Positions 8,710-17,487 are shown, numbered from the stretch's first letter. The stretch is DNA of 28,045 nt from DATKZH01 sp964475955 (GCA_964475955.1 CAYYZY010000103.1:1-28045); one strand, 5' to 3'. Numbers and translations are program-made. Notes: a model not told the origin generated them from the sequence alone.

Positions 8710-8863
8710 GGGGTCGTTTCTCCGTGGGAAGGGGATAGTGGGCGAGGTGGCCTCGCATCAAGGCGGCGAGGGAAAACCTGTCGCAGGGCCCGGCATTATT
8801 GTATCCTCAGGAGGCGGCGGTCCCAAACACCCCGCGCGCTCGACGACCCGGGAAATCCACGGC

Positions 8864-9232
8864 GTGACCCTCAGCCCCGCCGTGCTCGAAGGGCTGGCCG
8901 AAGAGGAGGCCGAAACCTGCCTGGCCGAAGGATGGGGGTCGATCCGCGCCGAGGGGCTTCTTCCGCTGCTTGCGCGGCAGTACGGGGCGATCCCCCTCGC
9001 GATGCGCGGCGCCGGCGACCTGCTCGGCAGCGAGGACGTCTTCGAGCTGGAGCGCGGCACGGCCCTGGCGGAGTTCGGCCAACGCGTGGCACTCCGCCAG
9101 GTGCTCCAGGCGGCCGACGCGCTGGCCGGAGCACTGCCCCGTCACAAGCCGCGCGTGTGCCCGCGCCGCGCCCGGGCGGTCGCCACGCCGATCGTCGACG
9201 AAGACACGTACCCGGTGGGCGGGGCTTTTTGC
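8864..9232 (+). pseudogene. Truncated fragment of a larger unidentified protein
   Basis: A plus-strand frame opens at a GTG (8864), encoding VTLSPAVLEGLAEEEAETCL and onward through EDVFELERGTALAEFGQ to IVDEDTYPVGGAF near 9232. Up to that point it has protein-like composition with alternating helices. After it the frame enters sequence that looks like an ordinary 5' leader of the sulfatase gene and stops at 9355. I have a weak memory of a DEDTYPVGGFSS-like motif in the middle of much longer planctomycete proteins linked to MoxR/vWA clusters; I cannot verify it. Best reading: the 5' part of a large gene whose remainder is deleted. A short intact protein is possible. Confidence 0.4.
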
Positions 9233-9351
9233 GAGCCGGTCGCCAGGGATCAACCGAGAACTCGTTTCTTCGATCGCATCCCCTTGCCTCTTCTTTCTCT
9301 TTGCGCCTTTGTGAGAGCCTTCACCCCCCCAAGAACCATGGGAGACGACCG

Positions 9352-10118
9352 ATGAGCGACGAACTGACACGGCGGGGATTCCTGACCGGCACGGCGGCGA
9401 CGGTCGCCGGGGCGGCGATGGCCGGGGAGGCCGGCCGGCGCGAAAAGACCGCCGAGCGGAAGCCGCCTGAGGGATCGGCGGGGCGCCCCAACGTCCTCTG
9501 GATCTGCACCGATCAGCAGCGGTACGACACGATCCGCGCCTTGGGGAACCCTTACCTGCGCACGCCCAACCTCGACCGGCTGGTGCAAACGGGCGTGGCC
9601 TTCACGCACGCCCACTGCCAGGCGCCCATCTGCACGCCGAGCCGGGCCTCCTTCCTCACCGGCATGTATCCCGACACGGTGCACGGCTGCATCAACGGGA
9701 ACGATCACTGGGACGACGCGGCCCCGCTCATCACGAAGACGCTCTCCGACGCGGGCTACGACTGCGGCCTGGCCGGCAAGCTGCACCTCTCGTGTGCCCA
9801 GGGGCGGATCGAAAAGCGCCCCGACGACGGCTATCGCGTGTTCCACTGGTCGCACCATCCCACGCCCGACTGGCCCGAGGGCCACGCCTACGACGAGTGG
9901 CTCCGCCGGGCCGGCCACGACTACCGGGCGATCCACAAGCGGCACGGCTTCATCCCCGCCCCGCTGCACCAAACGACCTGGAAGCCGACCCGGGCGAATT
10001 CGAGAACCTGTGGGACGACCCGGCGCAGGCCGACGTGCGGTTCGACCTGCTCGCCCAGAGCTTCGACGCCGCCGCCGCGGCCGTCGACATCGGCTCCGAG
10101 CGGGCAGGCAGGTACTAG
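9352..10118 (+). pseudogene. Sulfatase with large internal deletion and frame change
   Basis: The gene starts well: an ATG (9352) behind GGGAGA, a Tat-type leader (TRRGFLTGTAATVAGAA), then the sulfatase N-terminal half. Metal-site residues D54-Q55 (TDQQRYD), the formylglycine motif C94-T-P-S-R98 and GLAGKLHL (K143, H145) are all present. The in-frame protein runs to HQTTW (about residue 210). From 9975 a different frame carries an authentic sulfatase C-terminus (DLEADPGEFENLWDDP) ending RAGRY and TAG at 10116-10118. About half of a normal ~480-residue protein is missing between them. The junction word ACGACCTGG (9973-9981) would be expected in both parent sequences (codons for TTW, and TAC GAC CTG GAA for YDLE), suggesting deletion by 9-bp microhomology. 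The active site would be incomplete, so no enzyme activity is expected. Confidence 0.85.
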
Positions 10119-10136
10119 CCCCCCCGTAAGGGTCGT

Positions 10137-10160
10137 CGATCCGGTCGAGAGGCCGGATCG
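10137..10160 (+). terminator. Hairpin downstream of the sulfatase relic
   Basis: CGATCCGG (10137-10144) pairs perfectly with CCGGATCG (10153-10160) around an 8-base loop, starting 19 bases after the sulfatase stop. There is no U tract, so it is a plausible but not classical intrinsic terminator. Confidence 0.35.
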
Positions 10161-10452
10161 GCCAAGCCCGTCCGCTGGGGTATGGGGGCCGCGATGAGCC
10201 GCACAAGGTGGACCGCGCCGGTGACGGCAGGTCTGGGTAATTCGGGCAGAATAATCGGACTATGGCACGCCCCTCCCACAGAGGGATCTTTGGGGGCCAG
10301 ACAGGTCAACGGAGACATGGGGCCAGCGTCGTGCGCGGCGTGACCTGCAATCAAGCGGAGACGGACCGCAGCGCGCGTGGCGGGAAATGCCTCCCAAGGG
10401 CGTGACGTCCGCCCTCCCCTTTGGCGACACGGAACGTGGCCCCGCAAAAGCG

Positions 10453-10481
10453 TTGCGTCTCCCACCACGGGGGAGTATAGT
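10453..10481 (+). promoter_or_regulatory. Candidate sigma70-type promoter for the DUF1559 gene
   Basis: TTGCGT (10453-10458), a 17-base spacer, then TATAGT (10476-10481), a 5/6 match to the -10 consensus. It leaves a leader of roughly 85 bases before the ATG at 10573. Confidence 0.5.
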
Positions 10482-10572
10482 ATTCGCGTGAAGGCACGTG
10501 GGCAGAGTTTGCCTGCCTGGGATTTGTTGGCCGAGTTCCGTTTTTCCGGCATCTTAACTCAAGGGGTCCTCA

Positions 10573-11577
10573 ATGAGCCGGATCTCGCAGTCTCGGACGG
10601 GTTTCACACTCGTCGAACTTCTTGTGGTCATCGCGATCATCGGCATCCTGATCGCCTTGTTGTTGCCCGCCGTGCAGGCTGCCCGCGAAGCCGCGAGGCG
10701 AAGCCAGTGCACGAACAACCTCAAACAGTTGATACTGGGATTTCACAACTATCATGATTCGTTCAAGAAGTTTTTTCCGGGATTGACCAAGATGGCGGAG
10801 TGGTACGCGATCAACAACTGCCCGGAGGGGAATTGCGGGACGTGGAGTTGGGGTTCCTTCATTCTGCCCTTCATCGAGCAGCAGCCCCTCTTTGATTTGA
10901 TGCAGACCGGCCGCGATTCGTCTGACGTGGCGATGCAGGACCCGGCGCGGCTGGCGGCCGCAACGCAGCCGCTGGGCATCTTCCGTTGCCCCTCCTGCGA
11001 CGGGCCTGATCTGAACCCCTCGCGGCGAGTGCCCACCACCGGCGGCCCCGACTCGAATTGCTCCGGCTCCCCCTGCGTCGCCGTGTTCATGGCGAACTAC
11101 GTAGGGGCGAACCACAGTTGGAACCTGACTCGCGGGTTCAACGACAGCACGCAGTTCAACGGATTCATCGGCTACGGTCAGACGGGCAGTTGGCCGATCA
11201 AGTGCCGGGGCATGCAGGAGTTCACTGACGGCACCACGAACACCTTCGCCCTCGGCGAACGGGCATATCGGCTGGGAAATCGCACCCTCAGGGCGGCCGT
11301 GCCCATCATGGCCAACGGCGACACCGGCAACCACTCGCTCCAGGGCCAGGTGTACGCGATGGCGTGCGGCCGCTGGCCGCTCAACTGCACCTACACCCAG
11401 GATTGCGATCGCGGCTTCAGCAGCAGGCATCCCGGGGGTGCCAACTTCTCGTTGGTTGACGGGTCGGTCCGCTTCGTCAGCGAGACGATCGACCACAACA
11501 CGACCGACTCAACCATCGACAGCGCGTACGAGCGCCTGATCGCGATCAGCGACGGCGATCCCGTGAGCGGTTTTTGA
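10573..11577 (+). CDS. DUF1559 protein with type IV prepilin-like leader
   Basis: A predicted 334-residue membrane-anchored pseudopilin-like protein of the family greatly expanded in planctomycetes. The leader is MSRISQSRTG, cleaved by prepilin peptidase before F11. FTLVELLVVIAIIGILIALL follows, with Glu15 as the conserved Glu5 of the mature pilin helix. After the helix come AARRSQCTNNLKQ and a large beta-rich DUF1559 domain with several Cys (CPEGNC, CPSCDG) likely to form disulfides. The H-x9-DG box of the family is present (H286 to D296-G297, within SRHPGGANFSLVDGS). The ATG follows AAGGGG about 6 bases upstream. It is followed at 123 bases by a lipoprotein gene, a frequent pairing. Function of the family is not established; surface or secretion-linked filaments are suspected. 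Confidence 0.95.
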   Translation: MSRISQSRTGFTLVELLVVIAIIGILIALLLPAVQAAREAARRSQCTNNLKQLILGFHNYHDSFKKFFPGLTKMAEWYAINNCPEGNCGTWSWGSFILPFIEQQPLFDLMQTGRDSSDVAMQDPARLAAATQPLGIFRCPSCDGPDLNPSRRVPTTGGPDSNCSGSPCVAVFMANYVGANHSWNLTRGFNDSTQFNGFIGYGQTGSWPIKCRGMQEFTDGTTNTFALGERAYRLGNRTLRAAVPIMANGDTGNHSLQGQVYAMACGRWPLNCTYTQDCDRGFSSRHPGGANFSLVDGSVRFVSETIDHNTTDSTIDSAYERLIAISDGDPVSGF

Positions 11578-11700
11578 AGTCCGGCGCCCTCGCGATGGGG
11601 GTTCCGGTACGCCAGCACTCCCGTGGTCGGCCAAACGGCCGTCGGCGGACGACGGGCCTCGCTGGCCCAACGACTCCGCGTTTCTTTGCGAGAGAACAGC

Positions 11701-12132
11701 ATGAACGCTTCACACACACGGAAACGGGCGGCCCTGTTGATCGGTCTCGCCCTGATCGGGCCGTCGCTCTACGGCTGCGGATCGAGCGGTCCGAGCCTGG
11801 GGCAAGTCGAAGGGACCGTGACCCTCGACGGGTCGCCCGTGGACGGGGCCACCGTCTGCTTCTCGCCCGAAGCGGGCGGACGTAGCTCCCTGGCCATCAC
11901 CGACGACGCCGGCAAGTACGAATTGGAGTTCGGCGCCGGCGAGCCGGGCGCGTTGGTCGGCAAGCACAAGGTAACCATCACCACGTTCGAGGAGGGGGAA
12001 GTCGACGACGGCGGCCAACTGGTCGGCAACGTCCCGGAGGAGATTCCTTCCCAATACAATAAAGAAAGCACCTTGGTCAAAGAGGTGGTGTCCGGCTCGC
12101 AGACGATCGATTTCAAGTTGACGTCGGACTGA
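11701..12132 (+). CDS. Small lipoprotein with carboxypeptidase-regulatory-like (transthyretin-like) fold
   Basis: A predicted 143-residue lipoprotein. The signal peptide ends in lipobox LYGC, giving lipidation at Cys26. The rest starts GQVEGTVTLDGSPVDGATVC and continues with ITDDAGKYEL and GKHKVTIT, the strand pattern of a small transthyretin or carboxypeptidase-regulatory-like beta sandwich. Proteins of this type commonly follow DUF1559 genes in planctomycetes and are probably displayed in the periplasm or on the surface. The ATG at 11701 is chosen because it begins a proper signal peptide; an in-frame extension to 11623 would bury it. A weak GAGAG precedes the start. Confidence 0.85.
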   Translation: MNASHTRKRAALLIGLALIGPSLYGCGSSGPSLGQVEGTVTLDGSPVDGATVCFSPEAGGRSSLAITDDAGKYELEFGAGEPGALVGKHKVTITTFEEGEVDDGGQLVGNVPEEIPSQYNKESTLVKEVVSGSQTIDFKLTSD

Positions 12133-12292
12133 ACCACCACGCGCGGAGGACCGCCGGCAAGCCGTTTCTTTCTGGGTGGCCTTCTGCGCGCCTTCCCCCC
12201 TGCTACCGTGCCCACCAGCGACGCGTGGCCGATGCCTCGGCCTCCCGTCCCCGCCGCGTCTCTCCCCGATCCCGGCCAACCCCGAACCGAGG

Positions 12293-12320
12293 TTGTGATC
12301 CGGCCGATCCGGTGGATAAT
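12293..12320 (+). promoter_or_regulatory. Candidate promoter for the multihaem cytochrome gene
   Basis: TTGTGA (12293-12298), a 16-base spacer and GATAAT (12315-12320, 5/6 to the -10 consensus), placed about 50 bases before the chosen ATG at 12373. Confidence 0.45.
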
Positions 12321-12372
12321 GGGACAAGGTTCCGGTTCCTTCCACCGATCTTCGAACGACGGAGGGCGAGGC

Positions 12373-15300
12373 ATGCGAGGCCCAGAACCACGGCGGACGA
12401 CGAAATCGGACGTGCCCCCAAGGCGTGTTCTCCTGACCGCCGCCTGGCTCCTGCTGCTGGTCATGTGCGGCCACCTCGGCGCGGAATCGTTCCGCCAGCA
12501 GATCGAAAACGATTGGCGGCGGCAGGACGGATGCTGGCTGGCCGAGATTCGCGAGCCGGGGCTGGTTCGGTTCGTGGAGGGGGAAGTGCCGTGGCCGGGC
12601 GTGAAGCCCGACGATCGCCTCCGCGTGCCCAAGTCCGCCGGGCCGAAGCTCGACGGCCGCTTGGACGACCCGTGCTGGAACACCGCGCTGCGCTTGGAAG
12701 GCGACGGGCCGAGCGTGCCGTCGCTGGCGCTGGTTCACGACCGCGACCGGCTCCGCCTGGGCGTGTCGCTGCCGACGCACTCGGAGATCGGCTTCCAGGG
12801 CTCGTCGACCGCGCTCGATGCGGCCGGCGCGGTCGACGGCGTCAAGAACGGGCGCTACGCCTTCCACACCGGCCACGAGCCCAACCCGTGGTGGCAGGTC
12901 GACCTCGGCACGCGACGGCAAATCGGCCGCCTGGTGGTCTACAACCGGCTCGACTACAAGCCGGGGCTGCACAACGCCGACAACCTCCTGGTGCTTACCT
13001 CCGACGACGGCAAGAATTGGACCCTCGTCTACGACAACCAGGGCAAACACTTCGGCGGCGCAACGAGCGGCGAGCCGCTCGATGTCGATTTCTCCGCCGA
13101 GCCGATCGCGGCGCGCTTCGTGCGGCTCCAGGTGCGAAGCGCGGCGCCCATCTTCTTCCACCTCGACGAGGTCGAGATCTACAGCGCCGCCGAGCCGGCC
13201 AGGAACCTGGCCCTGCACCGCCCGGCCCGGCAGAGCAGCCTGAGCATCTGGTCGCGCGGCGGGAAGCAGGCCGGGGCCCTGGTGACGCTTGCCGGCGTCA
13301 AGGTGCTCCTGGACAAGGACGATCCCAACGGAGTGCTCGTCGGCGGGTCGCCCGTGCCGGCCGAACGGATCGGCGTCCTCCGCGAGAACGGCCGAACGAC
13401 CATCGAGCTGGCGCTGCCGGTGGGCGGTTTCCAGGGCGGTTTTCCTCGCGAGATCGTCGCCCCCGACGGGCGCACGCTCGCCCTGGCGCCCGGGAGCGAC
13501 TGGCGGATCGCGCTTGAGGAAACGCCCCGGCTAGGCTTCGGGCGGAATCGGCTGACCGTCGGCTTCGAGGCCGACCGCGCGCTGGAAACGCCCGTGCGGT
13601 TGACCGTGGAATCGGTCGTCTTCGCGGCGATGGGCCCCGAGCGCCGCACGGTGCTCCAGCGGGAGCTGTCGGCCTCGGAGGACGTGCCCGTCGATTTCCC
13701 GATCGACCACGAAGGCGCGGCGGCCGCGATCGTGACGGCCCGTCAGGGGGCGTCCGAGGTGCGCGAGGGCCGCGTGTTCTTCATCGCCCCGGTCCGCGAA
13801 ACGCTCGATCGGGCGGCGCGGCTTTTGAAGGACTTCGGCCGGCCGGCCCCCGAGGGACTGGCCGATTTGCGCCGCCGCGCGGCCGAGCTGGACGAGCGCG
13901 AGCGGTCCGACGGCCCCGATCCCGAGGCCCGCCGGGGGCTCTACTTCGAGGCCCGCTGGCTCGCGCGCGAGGTCGCGATGTCCAACCCGGGGCTCGACTT
14001 CGAGGAGTTGCTGTTCGTCAAGCGGTTCACGCAGGAGACCTACCCGGACGTCTGCCTCAACCACATGCCGTGGGTCTCCCGCCCCGGCGGCGACCTCTGC
14101 CTCCTCCGCACGAAAAAAGGGGACGCAGCTCTTTTCCCGGAGGTTCGCACCCTGATCAACGGCCGGCTGGGGCCGGGGCACGTACACGGGATCGACCTGT
14201 CGTGGGACGCCGACCGCATCGTGTTCGGCTACGCCCAGGCGCGAAGCGACCAGCCGCCGGAAGGGTGGCTCGATCGTCGCACCAACTTCGAGCTGCGCCG
14301 CAACGAGGAGCCGATCCACATTTTCGAGATCGGCGTCGACGGCCGCGGGCTCCGCCAGCTTACCGACGGCCAGTGGAGCGACCTCGACCCCACCTACGCG
14401 CCCAACGGCGATATCGCGTTCATCTCGGAGCGGTGCGGGTGCTCGCTCCAGTGCAACGAGTACAACAAGGACGAGACCTCGTGCAACCTGTACGTAATGC
14501 GGCCCGACGGCAGCGGCATCCGCCACATGAGCGTGAGCAAGGACGGCGACTACATCCCCCACACGTTCACCGACGGCACCATCGGCTACACGCGGTGGGA
14601 ATACCAGGAGCGCGGCTGGGCCCACATCCAGTCGGTCTGGTTCATCCGGCCCGACGGCACCGGGGCCGACGCTCTGTACAAGCAGCATATGAACAACCCC
14701 TGGGCGCTGGAAGACATGCGCTCGATCCCCGGCTCCAAGAAGCTGGCGGCCGTGGCCGCGGGCCACCACACCCTCCAGGCGGGGCCCGTGGTGGTCGTCG
14801 ATCCGCACCAGGGCATGAACCACCCGGCCGGAATTCGCATCGTCACGCCCGGCGTGGTGCCGCCCGAGGGCGGGATGGCCGGCGCGCCCGTGCCCACCGG
14901 CGGCGTGCTCGGCCGCGGCGGCTACTACATGAATCCGTGGCCGCTCTCGGAAAAGCACTTCCTCGTCTCCTACGCGTACTGCAACGGGGCCACGGGCGGA
15001 CCGGCCACGGAGGCCGACCCGACCGGCTACGCCCTGTACCTAATCGACGTCTACGGCACGAAGGAGCTGATCTACCGCGACCCGGCGATCTCCTGTTTCG
15101 TACCGATCCCGCTTCGGGCGCGGCCGCGTCCGCCGGTCTACCCCGACCTGGTCGACCCCGACCTGGTCGACCCCGAAGTGCCCTACGCCACGTGCATGGT
15201 GGCCAACGCGGGGCACGGCTGCGACGGCCTCGATCCGCAAAGAATCCGCTACCTCCGCATCGCCCACCGGCTCCAGTGGCCCTACGACAACACCCACGGC

Positions 15301-16344
15301 GGGCAGCGCTACGAACCCGACGTGAAAAGCGTGATGATCAACTGGACCCCCGCCCGGGTGATCGGCGAGGTGCCCGTCGAGCCCGACGGAAGCGCCCACT
15401 TCCGCGTGCCGGCCGACACGCCCGTCTACTTCCAGCTTCTCGACGAAAACCACATGGAACTGCGGCGCATGCGGGCGTTCATCAGCTTTCAGCCGGGCGA
15501 GGTGCGGGCGTGTCACGGGTGCCACGAGAGCCGGGAGGAAGCGCCCCGAAACCGCAACGCCCCGTTCCCGCTGGCGCTGGCCCGCGACCCGTCGATCCCG
15601 CAGCCGCCCGCCTGGGGGCAAAAGCCCATCAGCTTCCTCCGCGACGTGCAGCCGATCCTCGACCGGCACTGCGCGCGGTGCCACGCGGGGCTGGAGCCGG
15701 CGGGCGGTCTCGACTTCTCGGGCGGGTTGACGGCCGCCTACAACCGGGCGTACGAGACGATCCGCGACCACGGGCTCGTGGCGTGGTCGAACGTGGGCGA
15801 CGACGCCCGGGTCACGCCGCCCCTGGCGTTCGGCTCGCACAAGAGCAAGCTGGTCGACGTGCTCCGCGACGGCGCGTGCAGCCGGCGGGCCGCGCTTACC
15901 GACGCCGACTGGCACGCCCTGGTCACCTGGATCGACGCCAACGCCCCCTACCACGACGCCTTCATCAACAAGCGGCCCACGGAGCCTCCGTACGACCTGC
16001 CGGCCGACGCCGAGCTGGCCGCGGCGATCGGGGCCGTCCACGCCCGACGATGCAGCAAATGCCACGAGCCGGGCGCGGTCTCGCGACTCGACCTCATCGA
16101 CCTGTCCGACCCGGCGGCCACGGCGTTCCTGACCGCGCCGCTGGGAGAAGGGCCGGACGAGTCGCGGCGGTGCGCGAAGGCCGTCTACCGCGACCGGTCC
16201 GATCCGGACTTCGAGCGCGTCGCCCGCCTGGTGGAAGAGGCCGCGCGCAAGGCGTGGGAGACCCCCCGCCGCGATCTGGCGGCACTCAAGGACAAGCGCC
16301 GTCTGGCCACGCGGCTGGAGCCGCCGGGGCCTTCGAAGCAGTGA
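12373..16344 (+). CDS. Secreted multihaem protein: discoidin domain + HZS-alpha-like region + three CxxCH sites
   Basis: A predicted 1323-residue exported protein. The ATG at 12373 follows GGAGG by about 7 bases and opens a signal peptide (RRVLLTAAWLLLLVMCGHLGA); an in-frame extension to 12208 is unlikely. Residues about 150-272 are an F5/8-type C (discoidin) carbohydrate-binding domain (NPWWQVDLGTRRQIGRLVVY ... FHLDEVEIYS). After a linker and helical part, residues about 550-1020 resemble the beta-propeller and middle domain of hydrazine synthase alpha (ERCGCSLQCNEYNKDETSCN, NAGHGCDGLDPQRIRYLRIA). Covalent haem sites are CHGCH (1047-1051), CARCH (1100-1104, in a DUF1587/PSCyt-like setting DVQPILDRHCARCH) and CSKCH (1227-1231). 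Such homologues occur in planctomycetes that are not anammox bacteria, and no beta/gamma subunit lies here, so hydrazine synthesis is not inferred. An electron-transfer or oxidative role on polysaccharide is a guess. Confidence 0.88.
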   Translation: MRGPEPRRTTKSDVPPRRVLLTAAWLLLLVMCGHLGAESFRQQIENDWRRQDGCWLAEIREPGLVRFVEGEVPWPGVKPDDRLRVPKSAGPKLDGRLDDPCWNTALRLEGDGPSVPSLALVHDRDRLRLGVSLPTHSEIGFQGSSTALDAAGAVDGVKNGRYAFHTGHEPNPWWQVDLGTRRQIGRLVVYNRLDYKPGLHNADNLLVLTSDDGKNWTLVYDNQGKHFGGATSGEPLDVDFSAEPIAARFVRLQVRSAAPIFFHLDEVEIYSAAEPARNLALHRPARQSSLSIWSRGGKQAGALVTLAGVKVLLDKDDPNGVLVGGSPVPAERIGVLRENGRTTIELALPVGGFQGGFPREIVAPDGRTLALAPGSDWRIALEETPRLGFGRNRLTVGFEADRALETPVRLTVESVVFAAMGPERRTVLQRELSASEDVPVDFPIDHEGAAAAIVTARQGASEVREGRVFFIAPVRETLDRAARLLKDFGRPAPEGLADLRRRAAELDERERSDGPDPEARRGLYFEARWLAREVAMSNPGLDFEELLFVKRFTQETYPDVCLNHMPWVSRPGGDLCLLRTKKGDAALFPEVRTLINGRLGPGHVHGIDLSWDADRIVFGYAQARSDQPPEGWLDRRTNFELRRNEEPIHIFEIGVDGRGLRQLTDGQWSDLDPTYAPNGDIAFISERCGCSLQCNEYNKDETSCNLYVMRPDGSGIRHMSVSKDGDYIPHTFTDGTIGYTRWEYQERGWAHIQSVWFIRPDGTGADALYKQHMNNPWALEDMRSIPGSKKLAAVAAGHHTLQAGPVVVVDPHQGMNHPAGIRIVTPGVVPPEGGMAGAPVPTGGVLGRGGYYMNPWPLSEKHFLVSYAYCNGATGGPATEADPTGYALYLIDVYGTKELIYRDPAISCFVPIPLRARPRPPVYPDLVDPDLVDPEVPYATCMVANAGHGCDGLDPQRIRYLRIAHRLQWPYDNTHGGQRYEPDVKSVMINWTPARVIGEVPVEPDGSAHFRVPADTPVYFQLLDENHMELRRMRAFISFQPGEVRACHGCHESREEAPRNRNAPFPLALARDPSIPQPPAWGQKPISFLRDVQPILDRHCARCHAGLEPAGGLDFSGGLTAAYNRAYETIRDHGLVAWSNVGDDARVTPPLAFGSHKSKLVDVLRDGACSRRAALTDADWHALVTWIDANAPYHDAFINKRPTEPPYDLPADAELAAAIGAVHARRCSKCHEPGAVSRLDLIDLSDPAATAFLTAPLGEGPDESRRCAKAVYRDRSDPDFERVARLVEEAARKAWETPRRDLAALKDKRRLATRLEPPGPSKQ
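14113..14138 (+). repeat. REP-like imperfect hairpin inside the cytochrome coding sequence
   Basis: A6 G4 followed by GACGCAG and CTCTTTTCCC. AAAAGGG (14115-14121) pairs with CTCTTTT (14129-14135) using one G-T pair. It reads in frame as roughly TKKGDAALFP and is base-compositionally unlike its surroundings. The architecture matches the hairpin at 27481-27501. Confidence 0.4.
15145..15174 (+). repeat. 15-bp perfect tandem duplication in coding sequence
   Basis: GACCTGGTCGACCCC occurs twice back to back, encoding DLVDP twice within the HZS-alpha-like region. Being a multiple of three it keeps the frame; probably a recent slippage event. Confidence 0.8.
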
Positions 16345-16668
16345 ACGTTGCGGCCGGCGTCAAGGAGGCATTTGACGGTGGCCGGGGTTGCGCGTTGCGA
16401 GCCCACCAACCGTCCTACGGGTTCCGGGCGTACGCCGCGCTCGACGCCAGCCATCTCGGAGCCGGAATCGGCCGGCTCATGCCTGCGCAGGTCCCGAGGG
16501 TCGGCCCCGCCGGGCGACCGGATCATTGTCCAGTGACCATGCGCGATTCGCTGACGCCCACGGCAGGGAACGCCCTCCGCGGGGTCCCGCCGTCGCGCGC
16601 ATTCCGCAACGGCACAGAGGCCGCTGCCAAAGCGCGACGAGGCGAGCCAGGAAATCGCGCACGATGAT
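16345..16668. other. 324-base stretch between convergent genes
   Basis: Between the cytochrome stop and the WrbA-like stop. Its right part is copy 1 of a ~120-bp repeat; the left part shows nothing recognisable. Confidence 0.6.
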
Positions 16669-16670
16669 TC
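16550..16670 (+). repeat. ~120-bp intergenic repeat, copy 1
   Basis: Aligns by eye with 18165-18288 in the same orientation at roughly three quarters identity. Shared words include GGGAACGCCCTCCGCGG, ATTCCGCA.CGGC.CAGAG and AATCGCG.ACG.TGATT. Its right end overlaps the stop codon of the minus-strand WrbA-like gene. Confidence 0.7.
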
Positions 16671-17268
16671 AGTCACGCTGCCGGCCGCGGACGAATTGCC
16701 GGGTGATCTCGGCGACTCGTCGGCCGTAGGCTTCGGCCGTTTCGAGATCGCCGGGCGGCGGGGCGGCCGGGGGCTCGACCTGGAAGCTCGCCGCCATCGG
16801 TCCCACGAACGACCCAACGCGGTTGTGGGCGCCGGGGCCGGGGCCTTCGGGCCGATTCATGTCTTCCGGGCGGTTGGCCGAGGGCAGCATGCCGGTGCCG
16901 ACGTAGATCATGCCGTGCTGCATGGCGTTGATCACCAGGCCCACGAGCGTATTGAGCTTGTCGCCTGAAAAGGAGCTGGAGTTGGTGAACGCCCCGGCGA
17001 TCTTGTCCTTCCACGCCTGGGCGAACCACTTGGCCACGGCCGCTTCGAGGAAGCTTTTCATCCCGGCCGACATGTTGCCCATGTAGGTAGGCGCGCCGAA
17101 CACGATGGCGTCGACGTCGTCGAGGCCGTCGATTTGCTCGGTGGCCTCGTCGACGGTTAGGAGATCCGCGTCGACGCCTTCGACGCCCGCGGCCCCTCGG
17201 TGCACGGCCTCGGCCTGAAGCTTGGTGTGACCGAATCGGCTGTGATAGATAATCGCTATCTTGGTCAT
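16669..17268 (-). CDS. WrbA-like flavodoxin-fold NAD(P)H:quinone oxidoreductase
   Basis: A predicted 199-residue cytoplasmic FMN protein. MTKIAIIYHSRFGHTKLQAE carries the flavodoxin phosphate-binding loop (YHSRFGHT). FGAPTYMGNMSAGMKSFLEA is the second FMN loop, and AGAFTNSSSFSGDKLNT with LVINAMQHGMIYVG follows the WrbA/flavodoxin layout. The family performs two-electron reduction of quinones. The Pro/Gly-rich stretch near 170-185 is less conserved. The ATG at 17266-17268 follows GGGGAGAAA about 6 bases upstream; a longer extension would run through non-coding DNA. It is divergent from the small gene at 17563 and bracketed with it by two direct copies of an intergenic repeat. Confidence 0.9.
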   Translation of the reverse strand: MTKIAIIYHSRFGHTKLQAEAVHRGAAGVEGVDADLLTVDEATEQIDGLDDVDAIVFGAPTYMGNMSAGMKSFLEAAVAKWFAQAWKDKIAGAFTNSSSFSGDKLNTLVGLVINAMQHGMIYVGTGMLPSANRPEDMNRPEGPGPGAHNRVGSFVGPMAASFQVEPPAAPPPGDLETAEAYGRRVAEITRQFVRGRQRD

Positions 17269-17487
17269 GCTTGTTTCTCCCCTGCGATGGTTGCTGCCGC
17301 TGCCGTGTGGTTCGCCGAAACCCTGGAATTGTACGGGGCCGTCCAGGCGGGACGGCGCGGGAGGCGGAAAGGACGGTCGCACGCCGGGCGGCGGCCGAGC
17401 GAAGCCGCGTAGACGTAACCCCTTATTCTCAAATGTCTTGAGGCGATATTCCTGCCTTGCGTGGCGCTTTTTTGCCCGAAAAATGTT

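Larger units (their letters stand above)
10119..10572. other. 454-base non-coding stretch
   Basis: Lies between the sulfatase relic and the DUF1559 gene. It holds a terminator-like hairpin at 10137-10160 and the candidate DUF1559 promoter at 10453-10481. No coding frame with a recognisable product was seen. Confidence 0.6.

Noticed and set aside
7354..10197. 947-codon plus-strand open frame covering 7354-10197 as one gene
   Set aside because: Its first half is antisense to the Gfo/Idh gene; only the part from ATG 9352 has sulfatase signatures.
12373..16344. Calling the multihaem protein a functional hydrazine synthase subunit
   Set aside because: No beta/gamma subunits or anammox genes are present and the protein carries an extra discoidin domain; similarity to the alpha subunit alone is insufficient.
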